Origin: Streptomyces sp. LBL
GTDB lineage: Bacteria > Actinomycetota > Actinomycetes > Streptomycetales > Streptomycetaceae
NCBI RefSeq assembly: GCF_029893585.1
Contig: NZ_JARXYX010000003.1
Coordinates: forward strand, 248,001 to 312,000
DNA length: 64,000 nt
Reading direction: 5' to 3'
Positions 34,915 through 43,687 of the stretch are shown one piece after another (positions within the stretch are counted from its first letter, which is position 1; every line of letters starts with the position of its first letter). A program made the translations under genes and the position numbers. Under the pieces are notes generated by a model. The model worked only from the letters and a program-made list of their open reading frames with translations. It ran no database searches and had not been told where the DNA came from.

Positions 34915-34954
34915 GGCGAAGCCCCCGTCGGGCGGCGCGTTCGAGGGGGCTTCG
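34915..34954 (-). terminator. Terminator after the ECF41-type sigma factor gene
   Basis: Perfect 11-bp arms GCGAAGCCCCC (34915-34925) and GGGGGCTTCGC (34944-34954) with an 18-base loop lie 16 bases beyond the sigma factor stop. There is no T-run, as is usual in high-GC actinobacteria. It may work for both directions. Confidence 0.65.
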
Positions 34955-34970
34955 CGGGGGCGGACGGGCT

Positions 34971-35855
34971 TCAGACGGCGGCCAGGGGGCGCAGCTTGTC
35001 CGGGTTGCGGATGATGTAGACGGACTGGATGCGGCCGTCCAGGACGTCCAGTTGGAAGACCGAGTCGGGTTGGTCGCCGGACAGGACCAGGACCGCGGGG
35101 CCTCCATTGAGCTCCAGGAAGCGGAAGGACGGGTCGGAGACACCCTTCTCGGCGACACCCAGCAGGAAGCGGCCCACCTTGTCGGCCGTCTCCAGGACCC
35201 GCAGCGGCGCCTTGGACTTGCCGCCGCTGTCGCCGACCAGACGGACGTCCGGCGCGAGCAGGGACAGCAGCCCCTCCAGGTCACCCTGTCCCGCGGCGGC
35301 CAGGAACCGCTCGGTGAGGTCGCGACGCTGGGCCGGGTCGACCTCGTAGCGGGGGCGCCGCTCCTCGACGTGCCGACGCGCCCGCCCGGCGACCTGGCGC
35401 ACGGCGGGCTCGCCCCGGTCGAGCATGGCGGCGATCTCGGCGTACGGGTAACCGAAGGCCTCCCGCAGGACGAACACCGCGCGCTCCAGCGGCGAGAGCG
35501 ACTCCAGGACGACGAGGAGGGCGAGGGAGACGGTGTCGGCGAGCACCGCTCGTTCCGCGGTGTCGGGCACGGTGTCCCCGAATTCGGTGACGTACGGCTC
35601 CGGCAGCCACGGGCCGATGTAGGTCTCGCCGCGCGCCTTCAGTCGGCGCAGCCGGTCGATGGCGAGCCGGGTGGTGACGCGCACCAGGTAACCGCGCGGT
35701 TCGCGCACCTCGCTGCGGTCGGCGGCCACCCAGCGCAGCCACGCCTCCTGCACCACGTCCTCGGCGTCGGCCACGCGGCCGAGCATGCGGTAGGCGACGC
35801 CCAGAAGGACGGGGCGGTGTGCTTCGAACACGTCGGTCAGGGTGTCGGTGGTCAC
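34971..35855 (-). CDS. sigJ: ECF41-type RNA polymerase sigma factor (SigJ-like) with SnoaL-like tail
   Basis: 294 residues from a GTG at 35855. The sigma-2 region has YRMLGRVADAEDVVQEAWLR and the sigma-4 region has LSPLERAVFVLREAFGYPYA. A C-terminal NTF2/SnoaL-like domain of about 110 residues carries the ECF41 landmarks: the WLPEP linker, DSGGK (normally DGGGK) and the near-terminal NPDKL. In this group the fused tail replaces an anti-sigma factor and tunes activity. ECF41 genes usually stand next to a carboxymuconolactone decarboxylase, oxidoreductase or epimerase gene that they control; none is adjacent here. The divergent neighbour is an alpha/beta hydrolase. Confidence 0.92.
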   Translation of the reverse strand: MTTDTLTDVFEAHRPVLLGVAYRMLGRVADAEDVVQEAWLRWVAADRSEVREPRGYLVRVTTRLAIDRLRRLKARGETYIGPWLPEPYVTEFGDTVPDTAERAVLADTVSLALLVVLESLSPLERAVFVLREAFGYPYAEIAAMLDRGEPAVRQVAGRARRHVEERRPRYEVDPAQRRDLTERFLAAAGQGDLEGLLSLLAPDVRLVGDSGGKSKAPLRVLETADKVGRFLLGVAEKGVSDPSFRFLELNGGPAVLVLSGDQPDSVFQLDVLDGRIQSVYIIRNPDKLRPLAAV

Positions 35856-36029
35856 GGCTCCATCCCAACCGAGTCACGCGGCCCTGTCCAGGCGATTGCG
35901 GCGCGCGTCGCCCCCCAGGGGCGCAACGGGGCGCAACCGGGGGCGCACAAGGGGCTACCCGCCAGTAGTAATTGCTGACAAGCTGTCTACTCCGTGTTCG
36001 TCAGTGAGTCCCCGCCGAGGAGCATCCGC

Positions 36030-36863
36030 ATGTCCGCGACCACCGTGTCCTTCAAAGTGCCCTCCCCCCAGGGCCCCCAGCCCGTCACCGTCTCCTACAC
36101 GCGCGCGGGCAGCGGGGAACCCCTGCTCCTGCTGCACGGGATCGGGCACCACCGGCAGGCCTGGGACCCGGTGGTGGACATCCTGGCGGCCGAGCGCGAC
36201 GTGATCACCGTGGACCTTCCGGGGTTCGGCGCCTCCCCCGGCCTGCCGGCGGGCCTGGCGTACGACCTGCGCACGACCACCGCCGTGTTCGGCGCCTTCT
36301 GCGAGACCTTGGGGCTCGACCGGCCGCACGTCGCGGGCAACTCGCTCGGCGGGCTGCTCGCCCTGGAACTCGCCAAGGAGCGGCTCGTACGGTCGGCCAC
36401 GGCACTGTCGCCGGCCGGGTTCTGGACGCGGTCCGAGCGGCGCTACGCCTTCGGCGTGCTCCTGGCCATGCGGCGGATAGCCGAGCGGCTGCCGCTCCCG
36501 CTGGTCGAGCGGCTGGCCCGTACCGCGGCCGGCCGCGCCGCCCTGACCAGCACCATCTACGCGCGCCCGAGCCGTCGTGCGCCCGAGGCCGTGGTCGCGG
36601 AGACGCTGGCGCTGGCGCGGGCGACGGGCTTCGCCGACACCCTCCGGGCCGGTGCGACAGTCCAGTTCACCGACGACATCCCCGGCCTCCCGGTCACCCT
36701 GGCCTGGGGCACACGCGACTTCCTGCTGGTGCCGCGCCAGGGTGTGCGGGCCAAGCGGCTCATCCCCCGGGCTCGGCTGGTACGGCTGCCCGGCTGCGGC
36801 CACTGCCCGATGAACGACGATCCGGCACTGGTCGCGCGCGTCATCCTGGACGGCAGCCGCTGA
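36030..36863 (+). CDS. Alpha/beta hydrolase
   Basis: 277 residues from the ATG at 36030, preceded by GAGGAG; the frame opens slightly earlier without a ribosome site. The HGIGHHRQAW oxyanion region, the nucleophile elbow HVAGNSLGG and the catalytic His in PGCGHCPMNDDP define the fold. It looks like an esterase or lipase-type hydrolase. There is no signal peptide, so it is cytoplasmic. The gene is divergent from the ECF41 sigma gene across about 170 bases. It could be the sigma factor's target, but the layout alone does not show that. Confidence 0.88.
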   Translation: MSATTVSFKVPSPQGPQPVTVSYTRAGSGEPLLLLHGIGHHRQAWDPVVDILAAERDVITVDLPGFGASPGLPAGLAYDLRTTTAVFGAFCETLGLDRPHVAGNSLGGLLALELAKERLVRSATALSPAGFWTRSERRYAFGVLLAMRRIAERLPLPLVERLARTAAGRAALTSTIYARPSRRAPEAVVAETLALARATGFADTLRAGATVQFTDDIPGLPVTLAWGTRDFLLVPRQGVRAKRLIPRARLVRLPGCGHCPMNDDPALVARVILDGSR

Positions 36864-37037
36864 CGGGATCCGCAGGCGCGTCCCTGCGGGCCTCTTCACG
36901 CCCGTGGTTCTCGGCTCGGGCAAGCGGCATTTGCAGGTCGGCCGAGGGCCGGCGTCGGCCAGGACCCGCACACGCCGATGAAGGCGACCGAGTGCTGCAC
37001 CTTCCCTCCCGAGCGCCCCGGCAACACCCGCCCACCG

Positions 37038-37544
37038 TCATAGGGCCCACTGCGGCACCATCCTCTCGGCGAGGGCGCGCAGCAGGCGTACGTAGCGGCT
37101 CCACCGGACCGGCCGGACCACCCGGCCGGTGAGGGCGTACTCGGCGCTGTCGAGGCTGTGCCTGAAGGTCGCGTTGTGCAGCGGGCGGAAGAACAGCAGC
37201 CAGCCCAGCCAGCACACTCCGCGCGGGCGGAGCACCAGGGTGTGACGCAGGACGGCACGTCCCGGGCCGAGGGGCTCGACGCTGAACTCGTGGAAGCCGC
37301 CGAAGCCGCTCGGGCCGGTGAACCGGAAACGCACCCACTGGCCCGGTACGTAGTGACTGACCACGTACCGCACCGGACCGTGGCCGCCGGACACCCCGGT
37401 GGCCAACGGCCGTTCGAAGCGGACGGGAGGCCAGTGCGGCGGCCAGAGCCGGTCCTTCTCTCCGCCCAGGGAGTCGATCAGCGCGCCGACGGCCTCCGGC
37501 GCGGCGGGGAGCGGGCGTTCGTGCACGTTCAGCAGAGCGATCAC
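37038..37544 (-). CDS. SRPBCC-family (START-like) protein
   Basis: 168 residues. The pattern of an N-terminal strand (LLNVHERPLPAAPEAVGALI), SHYVPGQWVRFRFTGPSGF, GFHEFSVEPLGPGRAVLRHTL and a long C-terminal helix fits the SRPBCC hydrophobic-cavity fold. Members bind lipids or polyketides or have no known activity. It stands alone. Reaction and ligand are unknown. Confidence 0.7.
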   Translation of the reverse strand: MIALLNVHERPLPAAPEAVGALIDSLGGEKDRLWPPHWPPVRFERPLATGVSGGHGPVRYVVSHYVPGQWVRFRFTGPSGFGGFHEFSVEPLGPGRAVLRHTLVLRPRGVCWLGWLLFFRPLHNATFRHSLDSAEYALTGRVVRPVRWSRYVRLLRALAERMVPQWAL

Positions 37545-37919
37545 GGTGTGCTGACTGCCCCGCCGGGTCCAGTGGAGAACTCCCTCGAAAGGGGCACCGG
37601 AGAGTGCGCCCGGAGCACATCTCCCTTACTGCGCGCCGGACTTCGCGCTGGTGACTGACCGATAAACGCCGATGGGACAGAAGGCGGTGCCCTGCTTCTC
37701 AACTGCGACTTCCCAGGCTTCCCTTGCTCTCCCGCATCCACGTTCGAGAATGAAAGGGCGAAGATCGGCCAAGGTCAAAGGGACCTGCTGACACGGGCAG
37801 GGGGAATCGGAACCCGCGCGTAAAGAGAGACGAGACAGGCGCGCAAAAAAGCCACGCGGATCAGCCACGCGGATCAGCCGGACGGATCAGCCGAGCGCAT
37901 ATGCGAGGGGGCACAGCAC
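37545..37919. promoter_or_regulatory. Promoter-bearing gap with 13-bp direct repeats
   Basis: About 375 bases between divergently oriented genes. A 13-bp unit GCCACGCGGATCA occurs at 37851-37863 and 37864-37876, with a variant GCCGGACGGATCA at 37877-37889, just upstream of the HD gene. An A-rich run (GCGCAAAAAAGCC) precedes it. These repeats may be an operator for the HD-halogenase gene pair. Confidence 0.45.
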
Positions 37920-38528
37920 ATGGCCGCAGGACGCGGTGTTCCACCCAAGATGTCGTCGAGACCATGGCAACCGCTGCTCGACCAGCCGCCGTTGGCGGAG
38001 TTGCGCGGCGACCCGCTGGTGGACGCGGCGCTGCGGGAGCTGCACTGCCTGCTGCCGCCCTCCGTCGCAGTGCACTCGCTGCGGGTGTTCCTGCTGGCCG
38101 ATGCCCGGGCCCGGGCTCGCGGAATCGGCTACGACCAGGCGGGGTTGCTGGCCGCCGCGGTGTTCCACGACACCGGGCTGACCGGGAACGCCCCGGTCGC
38201 ACGCGGCGGATTCCCGTCCCGTTCGGCCGAGTTGCTCGACCGGTTCCTGCGCGGGCGCGGGGTGGACGCGGGGCGGCGCGAGGTGTTGACCCGTGCGGTC
38301 CGCGCGCACATGCGGACGTCACCCGCGCCCGGTGCGGGGCCCGAGGAGCGGTTGCTGCACTTCGGTGCCTGGCTGGATGTCACCGGTCGAGGCAGCAGCC
38401 AAGTCCCCGGTGAGCGACGACGGTTGGCGTCGCTGGCCGCCACACCCTGGTTCGCCTTCTCGTTCTCCGCGCGACTGGCCGCCGACGGAGTGCGGAGGGC
38501 GCTGCCGGCGTCCTCACCCGCCCGCTGA
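37920..38528 (+). CDS. HD-domain protein (cyanamide hydratase-like)
   Basis: 202 residues. The metal-binding pattern is VAVHSLRVFLLADARARARG, then LLAAAVFHDTGLTGN, giving His...His-Asp as in HD-superfamily hydrolases. A conserved RAHMR helix follows. The spacing resembles cyanamide hydratase-like HD proteins rather than nucleotide phosphohydrolases, but the substrate is not known. It is the first gene of the + strand arm, and the halogenase starts 48 bases after its stop, so the two are probably co-transcribed. The start ATG at 37920 has only a weak GAGGGGG upstream. Confidence 0.78.
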   Translation: MAAGRGVPPKMSSRPWQPLLDQPPLAELRGDPLVDAALRELHCLLPPSVAVHSLRVFLLADARARARGIGYDQAGLLAAAVFHDTGLTGNAPVARGGFPSRSAELLDRFLRGRGVDAGRREVLTRAVRAHMRTSPAPGAGPEERLLHFGAWLDVTGRGSSQVPGERRRLASLAATPWFAFSFSARLAADGVRRALPASSPAR

Positions 38529-38576
38529 ACTCCCACCCGGCCACTCGCTCTTCCCCGTCCGGAAAGGACCGCAGAC

Positions 38577-40361
38577 GTGCAAGAGGACCAGCGTGTTTTC
38601 GATGTCGCCATCGTCGGTGGCGGCATCGGCGGGACCATGCTCGGGGCGATTCTCGCGCGCCACGGCGTGCGGGTGCTGCTTCTGGAAGGAAGCGGCCACC
38701 CCCGGTTCGCCATCGGCGAGTCCACCGTCCCCGAGACCACCTTCGGACTGCGGGTCCTGGCCCGCCGCTACGACGTCCCGGAGATCGAGCACCTGGCGAC
38801 CCACGGTGCGCTGCGCCGCCACGTGTCGTCGAACTGCGGGATCAAGCGCAACTTCAGCTTCGTCCACCATCGCGAAGGGGAGCCCACCCGCGCCGAGGAG
38901 TGCACCCAGTACCCGACGTGGGGGCCGCCGCTGGGGCCCGACTCGCACTATTTCCGGCAGGACGTGGACGCCTACATGTTCCATGTCGCCGTGTCGTACG
39001 GGGCGACCGCCCACACCCACACCGTCGTCGACGACGTGAAGTTCGACAAGGCCGGGGTCACCCTGGTCACCCGGGAGAGGGGCACCTTCCAGGCCTCGTA
39101 CGTGGTCGACGCCGGCGGGATGCGGGCGCTGCTCCCGGAGCGGCTGGGGCTTCGGCAGGATCCTCCGTACCGGACCCGGTCGCGCACGATCTTCACGCAC
39201 ATGGTCGACGTGAAACCCTTTGACACCGTGGCGCCGCCGCGGGAACAGCACGGGATGCCCAGCCCGTTCAGCCAGGGCACGCTCCACCATCTGTTCGGGG
39301 GCGGCTGGTTCTGGGTGATCCCGTTCGACAACCACACCGCCGGCACCAGCGAGTTGTGCAGCGTCGGCCTCAACCTCGACCTCGACCGGTACCCGCGCCC
39401 CGAAGGGGTGTCCGCGGAGGAGGAGTTCTGGACCCACGTACGGCGGTTTCCCAGCGTGGCCCGGCAGTTCGAGCACGCGCGGGCGGTACGGCCGTACACG
39501 TCGACCGATCGCACCCAGTTCTCCTCGCGAACGGTGGTCGGCGACCGCTGGTGCCTGCTGCCGCACGCGAGTGACTTCATCGACCCGCTCTTCTCCAGCG
39601 GACTCGCGGTGACCGTGATGTCGCTCAACGCTCTGAGCCACCGGCTCATCAAGGCCGTGCGCCAGGACGACTTCGACACCGCCCGGTTCTCCTATCTGGA
39701 GCACTGGATCAAGCGGATGTTCCGCTTCTACGACGACCTGGTGTCCTGCAGTTATCTGTCCTTCGACGACTTCGACCTGTGGAACGCCTGGAACCGTGTG
39801 TGGACCATCACCACGCTCTACGGGACCAACGCCCAGAACCAGGTCGCCGTGACATTCGAGAAAACACAGGACCCGGCCTGTTTCGACGCGTTGGAGACAC
39901 CGCCGTATCGCGGTCTCCAAGGAATCGACAATCCGTGGGTCGAGCGGCTCTTCAATCAGGCACGGGACGCCGTACTGGCTTATGGGTCAGGCGAGTTGAC
40001 GAAAGATCAGGCGATCGCCCGCATCTACGACCTCCTGCGCGAGAGCGAACTGGTCCCGGCGGTGTGGGGCACGCTCGACCCCGAGGACCGCTGCCCCGCG
40101 GGGGTGTTCACCCTCTGGCCGCTCATGAAAATCCTGCTGTGGGGCAAGTACCGCTCGCCACGGCATGTCCGGGGGGCCTACTTCACCGGTGGGGCACGGC
40201 TCGTCGGCCGGGAAGCCGTGCAGGTCTACGGCACCGAAGTGAAGCGCGGCGCCTCCCTGGTGCACCAGACCGCGCGGGACATGTGGGTCAACTGGAACCG
40301 GGACTGGACCCGGCGGCCGGGGCCACGCCCGGAGATTCCCGAACGGGGGATCCAGCGGTAG
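38577..40361 (+). CDS. Flavin-dependent halogenase (tryptophan halogenase superfamily)
   Basis: 594 residues from a GTG with GGAAAGG upstream. The FAD motif is GGGIGG (14-19), GEST lies at 47-50, a possible catalytic Lys is K90 in CGIKRNF, and the diagnostic WxWxIP motif is complete at 244-249 (WFWVIP). These motifs separate halogenases from monooxygenases of the same fold. The protein is longer than tryptophan halogenases and resembles phenol/pyrrole or carrier-bound variants with a C-terminal extension. It would use FADH2, halide and oxygen; the flavin reductase at 47270-48184 is a possible supplier. No obvious aromatic substrate pathway or carrier protein is near, so the target is open. 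Confidence 0.85.
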   Translation: MQEDQRVFDVAIVGGGIGGTMLGAILARHGVRVLLLEGSGHPRFAIGESTVPETTFGLRVLARRYDVPEIEHLATHGALRRHVSSNCGIKRNFSFVHHREGEPTRAEECTQYPTWGPPLGPDSHYFRQDVDAYMFHVAVSYGATAHTHTVVDDVKFDKAGVTLVTRERGTFQASYVVDAGGMRALLPERLGLRQDPPYRTRSRTIFTHMVDVKPFDTVAPPREQHGMPSPFSQGTLHHLFGGGWFWVIPFDNHTAGTSELCSVGLNLDLDRYPRPEGVSAEEEFWTHVRRFPSVARQFEHARAVRPYTSTDRTQFSSRTVVGDRWCLLPHASDFIDPLFSSGLAVTVMSLNALSHRLIKAVRQDDFDTARFSYLEHWIKRMFRFYDDLVSCSYLSFDDFDLWNAWNRVWTITTLYGTNAQNQVAVTFEKTQDPACFDALETPPYRGLQGIDNPWVERLFNQARDAVLAYGSGELTKDQAIARIYDLLRESELVPAVWGTLDPEDRCPAGVFTLWPLMKILLWGKYRSPRHVRGAYFTGGARLVGREAVQVYGTEVKRGASLVHQTARDMWVNWNRDWTRRPGPRPEIPERGIQR

Positions 40362-40520
40362 ATCCGCGAACCGAAAAATCACACCGCCTCCCGCGTTATT
40401 CGGAAGCCGAGAATTGCGGTTTGCCGCCCGATTCCCTCGGGTAGGAAAAGAATATGGCCGAGAATTAAATTCCGGCCCGATTCCTCCTTCTTGAACGAGA
40501 GACAACGGGCTGCAATCACA

Positions 40521-41045
40521 ATGGCGCTAAATTCCACCTGCCCATCGCCCGCCTCCTGTTCCTGGGAACAGATTTCCCAGCACCGGGACCGCCTCATGCG
40601 ACTGGTCCGCCGAAGACTCCCGAGCTATCAGGACGCCGAGGACTGCGTTCAGGAGACGATGGCCCGCGCGGCGGCGCACGCCGCGCTGGACCGGGCCCGG
40701 CTGGGGTCGTTCCTGACCTCCGTCGCCCTTCGCCTCTGCATCGACTACTACCGCGACCTGGAGCGCCGCAGGCGTCTGTTGCAGCGTGCGGCCCTTCTGG
40801 ACGATCCCGGCACCACCGAGGAGGACGTCTGTGACGAGGACTTCGGCAGATGGCTCATGGACCAGGTCCGGCAGCTGCGCGGCCGCGAACAGGAAGTCAT
40901 ACTCGCCCGCGCCGCGGGAATTTCCACTGCGGAATTCGCCCGCATGCACAACATCTCGATCAAGGCGGCGGAAGCTGCTTTCACCCGGGGCCGAGCACGT
41001 CTGAAAACAGCGTGCGCCAAGGCCATGGAAGACCGTATGACATAA
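40521..41045 (+). CDS. Small ECF-type RNA polymerase sigma factor
   Basis: 174 residues from the ATG at 40521; a TTG at 40491 would add ten. Neither has a strong ribosome site. The sigma-2 region has LPSYQDAEDCVQETMARAAAH and the sigma-4 region has LRGREQEVILARAAGISTAE, then MHNISIKAAEAAFTRGRARL. The preceding 130 bases are unusually AT-rich for this genome (for example AGAATTAAATTCC), suggesting an active promoter. No anti-sigma gene is adjacent; the next gene encodes the Asn-Pro-Leu repeat protein, 50 bases on, and is the obvious candidate target or partner. Confidence 0.88.
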   Translation: MALNSTCPSPASCSWEQISQHRDRLMRLVRRRLPSYQDAEDCVQETMARAAAHAALDRARLGSFLTSVALRLCIDYYRDLERRRRLLQRAALLDDPGTTEEDVCDEDFGRWLMDQVRQLRGREQEVILARAAGISTAEFARMHNISIKAAEAAFTRGRARLKTACAKAMEDRMT

Positions 41046-41095
41046 ACGCCCGCAAAGGGTGGCCGCGCATCACGCACACACCGAAGGGAACATTC

Positions 41096-41788
41096 ATGTC
41101 CAACAACAAGAACATGCAGGATATCCTCAAGGACCTGTTCGGCAATATGGCCGACAGCAGCAAGGAAGCCTTCGACGATATTCTCAACCGGCCGGAGAAG
41201 TCGTCGTCCGGCACCACCCTCGATGCGCTGGCCGGGCTGCCCGCGAACACCCTGGGCGCGCTCGCCGGCGTCGTCAATCCGGCCTCGGCGCTGGCGGGGG
41301 CGGCGAACCCCCTGGCCGCTCTCGCGCAGGCCGGGGGGAATCCCCTCGCCGCTCTCGCGCAGGCCGGGGGGAATCCGCTGGCCGGCTTCACCGGCGGCGG
41401 GGGCAATCCCCTGGCCGCGCTCACCGGCGCCGCCGGCGCGGCCGCCCCACTCGCGGCCCTCGCGCACGCCGCCAACCCTCTCGGGGCCGTCGCGGGCGGC
41501 GCAGGATATCCGCTGGCCGCGCTCACGGGGGCGGCCGGGGCCGCCGGCAACCCCCTGGCGGCCCTCGCCGGTGCGGCCAACCCGCTGGCGGCCCTCGGCG
41601 GCGCGGCCAGCCCGCTCGCCGCGCTCGGCGGTGCGGCGAACGCGCTCGGCGGGATCGGGCATGCCGCCGAGGGCGTGGGTGACCTGCTCTCGCTGCCGAC
41701 GCAGCTGGCCCAACTGCTGGAAATGCTGCCGAAACTGATCCAGGCCCTGCAGGGACAGTCCGGCGGAGGCAAGCAGGCCACAGCCTGA
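41096..41788 (+). CDS. Ala/Gly-rich protein of Asn-Pro-Leu repeats, unknown function
   Basis: 230 residues from the ATG at 41096 behind GAAGGGA. A charged N-terminal segment of about 40 residues (MSNNKNMQDILKDLFGNMAD...) has no signal peptide. Residues 60-195 are some twelve imperfect units of 9-14 residues on the theme NPLAALxGAAG. A C-terminal amphipathic leucine-rich stretch (LLSLPTQLAQLLEMLPKLIQ) and a polar tail follow. The central part is almost without charge and rich in Ala, Gly and Leu, so it may self-assemble, coat a hydrophobic surface or lie in a membrane. I do not recognise a family. It directly follows the small sigma factor gene. Confidence 0.82.
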   Translation: MSNNKNMQDILKDLFGNMADSSKEAFDDILNRPEKSSSGTTLDALAGLPANTLGALAGVVNPASALAGAANPLAALAQAGGNPLAALAQAGGNPLAGFTGGGGNPLAALTGAAGAAAPLAALAHAANPLGAVAGGAGYPLAALTGAAGAAGNPLAALAGAANPLAALGGAASPLAALGGAANALGGIGHAAEGVGDLLSLPTQLAQLLEMLPKLIQALQGQSGGGKQATA

Positions 41789-42004
41789 CCGAACGTGGCC
41801 GCGCCCCGACCGACCGGCCGGCGCCCCATGTCCCATCCGGGTGAATCAACGCCCGGCCCGGTTCCGGGCCGGGCCCGGCCGGGATGGCGCCCCGCTCGGC
41901 CGGGACCGCGGCCCGCTCGACCGGCTCGACCGGATCGACCGGCTCCGCAGAGTGGGCCGGCTGGTGTCCCGGAACGCGTTCCGAGGCTGAGGAGGTCACA
42001 CACG

Positions 42005-43558
42005 ATGGTGTCGGTCGTCGGCGATCGGTTGCGGCTGGTGGTGAAGGTGCTGGGTAGCCTGGTCGCCGACGAGGTCGGGCGGGCCACCCGGCTGCGCAGA
42101 CACACGCGGCGGAGCGAGTGGGCTCCCGGGGAGGCCGCGGAGGCGTCCGCCGGGGCCGAGCAGCGGCGGGCCAAGGCGGTTCGGCACGCGTTGGAGAGCC
42201 TCGGCCCGTTCTATGTGAAGCTCGGTCAGATTCTGTCCACCCGGCCCGACATGGTGCCCCAGTCCCTCCGGGACGAGCTGCAGAACCTGCACGACCAGGT
42301 CGACGTACAGCCGTTCTCGGTCTTCGAGCCCGTGCTCGCGGGTGACCTCGGGCCGGACTGGAAACTGCGGTTCGACGACGTCGACACCGTCGCTCCGCTC
42401 GGCGCGGCCTCCCTGGCCCAGGTCTACAAGGTCACACTGCCGGGCGGCCGGCCCGCGGTGGTCAAGATCCAGCGGCCCGGCATCAGGGAGGGCGTCCTCG
42501 CGGACATGGCGCTGATGCGGCGGGCCGCCCGGATCGTGGCCCGGGTGGCCCCCCGGTTCAACGAGGTCATCGACATCGAGGCGATGCTCGGCTCCGTCTT
42601 CGACGCGATGGAACCGGAGCTGGACTTCACCGGCGAGGCCCGCGCCATGGACGAGGCCCGCGAGAACATCCGCCCCTTCCGCACCCTGGAGGTGCCCCGG
42701 GTCCTGTACGCCGGCCCCCGGGTCCTGGTCCAGTCGCTGGCTCCGGGGACGTCGGTACGGCACATCGACCGCGCCCACTTCACCGACGACGAGCGCATCG
42801 AGATCGGCAAGGACCTGCTGCGCTTCATGTACCACGGCTATTTCGTGCACCGCTTCTTCCACGCCGACCCGCACGCCGGCAACGTCTTCGCGGTGCCCGG
42901 CGGCCCGGCGACGCTGATCGACTGGGGCATGGTGGGCCGACTGGACCGGCGCACCAGTCTGCAACTGCTGCCGCTGTTCATGGCCTTGGCGCAGAACGAC
43001 GGGGCGGGTCTCGCTCACCACTGGGCGGAGATGGGCCGGATGACGGCGTGGTCCAACATGCCCGCGTTCATCGCGGACATGGCGGCCTTCGTGCCGAAGG
43101 TCTCCCATCTCTCCCTGGAGGACATGAACTTCGGCGTCTCCCTCACCACCGTGCTGGCCAAGGCGACCAAGCGGGGCATCGGTTCGCCGCCCGCGGTCTC
43201 CCTGCTCGGCAAGTCGTTCGCGAACCTCGACGGATCGGTACGCTGCCTCGCGCCCGAGATCACCCTCCCCGAGGTGTTCCAGGGGGAGGTGCCGAAGATC
43301 CTGCTCGCCCTGGGCCGTGAATTCCTCGGCCGCCATCAGTTCGCCCGCAACTCCATGGAGTTGCTGCTCGCCGCCGTCACCAGCCCCGAGCAGCTGCGCG
43401 GGGTTCTCGGCGACATGGCCAACCGTCAGTTCGCCCTCAACGTCCACGAGCCCCGCACCTCCGCCGCGATGGGCGGGCAGCGCCCCACCCACCCGTCCGG
43501 CGGTCTCCTGGCCCTCGGAGCGCTGGCGTTCCTGCTCGGCCGCCGCGGCTCCCCCTGA
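42005..43558 (+). CDS. ABC1/AarF (UbiB-like) atypical kinase
   Basis: 517 residues from the ATG at 42005, chosen for its AGGAGGT ribosome site; the open frame upstream is low-complexity Pro/Arg. Family motifs are intact: KxGQ in FYVKLGQILSTRPDM, the Ala-rich loop LGAASLAQVYK, the Lys in VVKIQRPGI, HADPHAGN and the metal-binding Asp in LIDWGMVGRL. The C-terminus has one hydrophobic helix (GGLLALGALAFLLG), as in UbiB membrane-associated members. Such proteins support isoprenoid-quinone or lipid metabolism through ATPase activity. It stands between the repeat protein and a methyltransferase, all on one strand, with gaps of 216 and 129 bases. Confidence 0.93.
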   Translation: MVSVVGDRLRLVVKVLGSLVADEVGRATRLRRHTRRSEWAPGEAAEASAGAEQRRAKAVRHALESLGPFYVKLGQILSTRPDMVPQSLRDELQNLHDQVDVQPFSVFEPVLAGDLGPDWKLRFDDVDTVAPLGAASLAQVYKVTLPGGRPAVVKIQRPGIREGVLADMALMRRAARIVARVAPRFNEVIDIEAMLGSVFDAMEPELDFTGEARAMDEARENIRPFRTLEVPRVLYAGPRVLVQSLAPGTSVRHIDRAHFTDDERIEIGKDLLRFMYHGYFVHRFFHADPHAGNVFAVPGGPATLIDWGMVGRLDRRTSLQLLPLFMALAQNDGAGLAHHWAEMGRMTAWSNMPAFIADMAAFVPKVSHLSLEDMNFGVSLTTVLAKATKRGIGSPPAVSLLGKSFANLDGSVRCLAPEITLPEVFQGEVPKILLALGREFLGRHQFARNSMELLLAAVTSPEQLRGVLGDMANRQFALNVHEPRTSAAMGGQRPTHPSGGLLALGALAFLLGRRGSP

Positions 43559-43687
43559 CCCGCCTGAGCGGGCGACGTTCCGTCCGCGACGCTCCGTCCG
43601 AGCCGACCGCTCCTCCGATCCGCCCGGACGCCCGGCCCTGGGCGCTGGCCGCCCGGGCAACTCACCACGCGCATACGGAGGTTCCCC

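Noticed and set aside
41795..42004. Upstream extension of the ABC1 kinase frame
   Set aside because: Pro/Arg low complexity, no ribosome site; AGGAGGT precedes the ATG at 42005.
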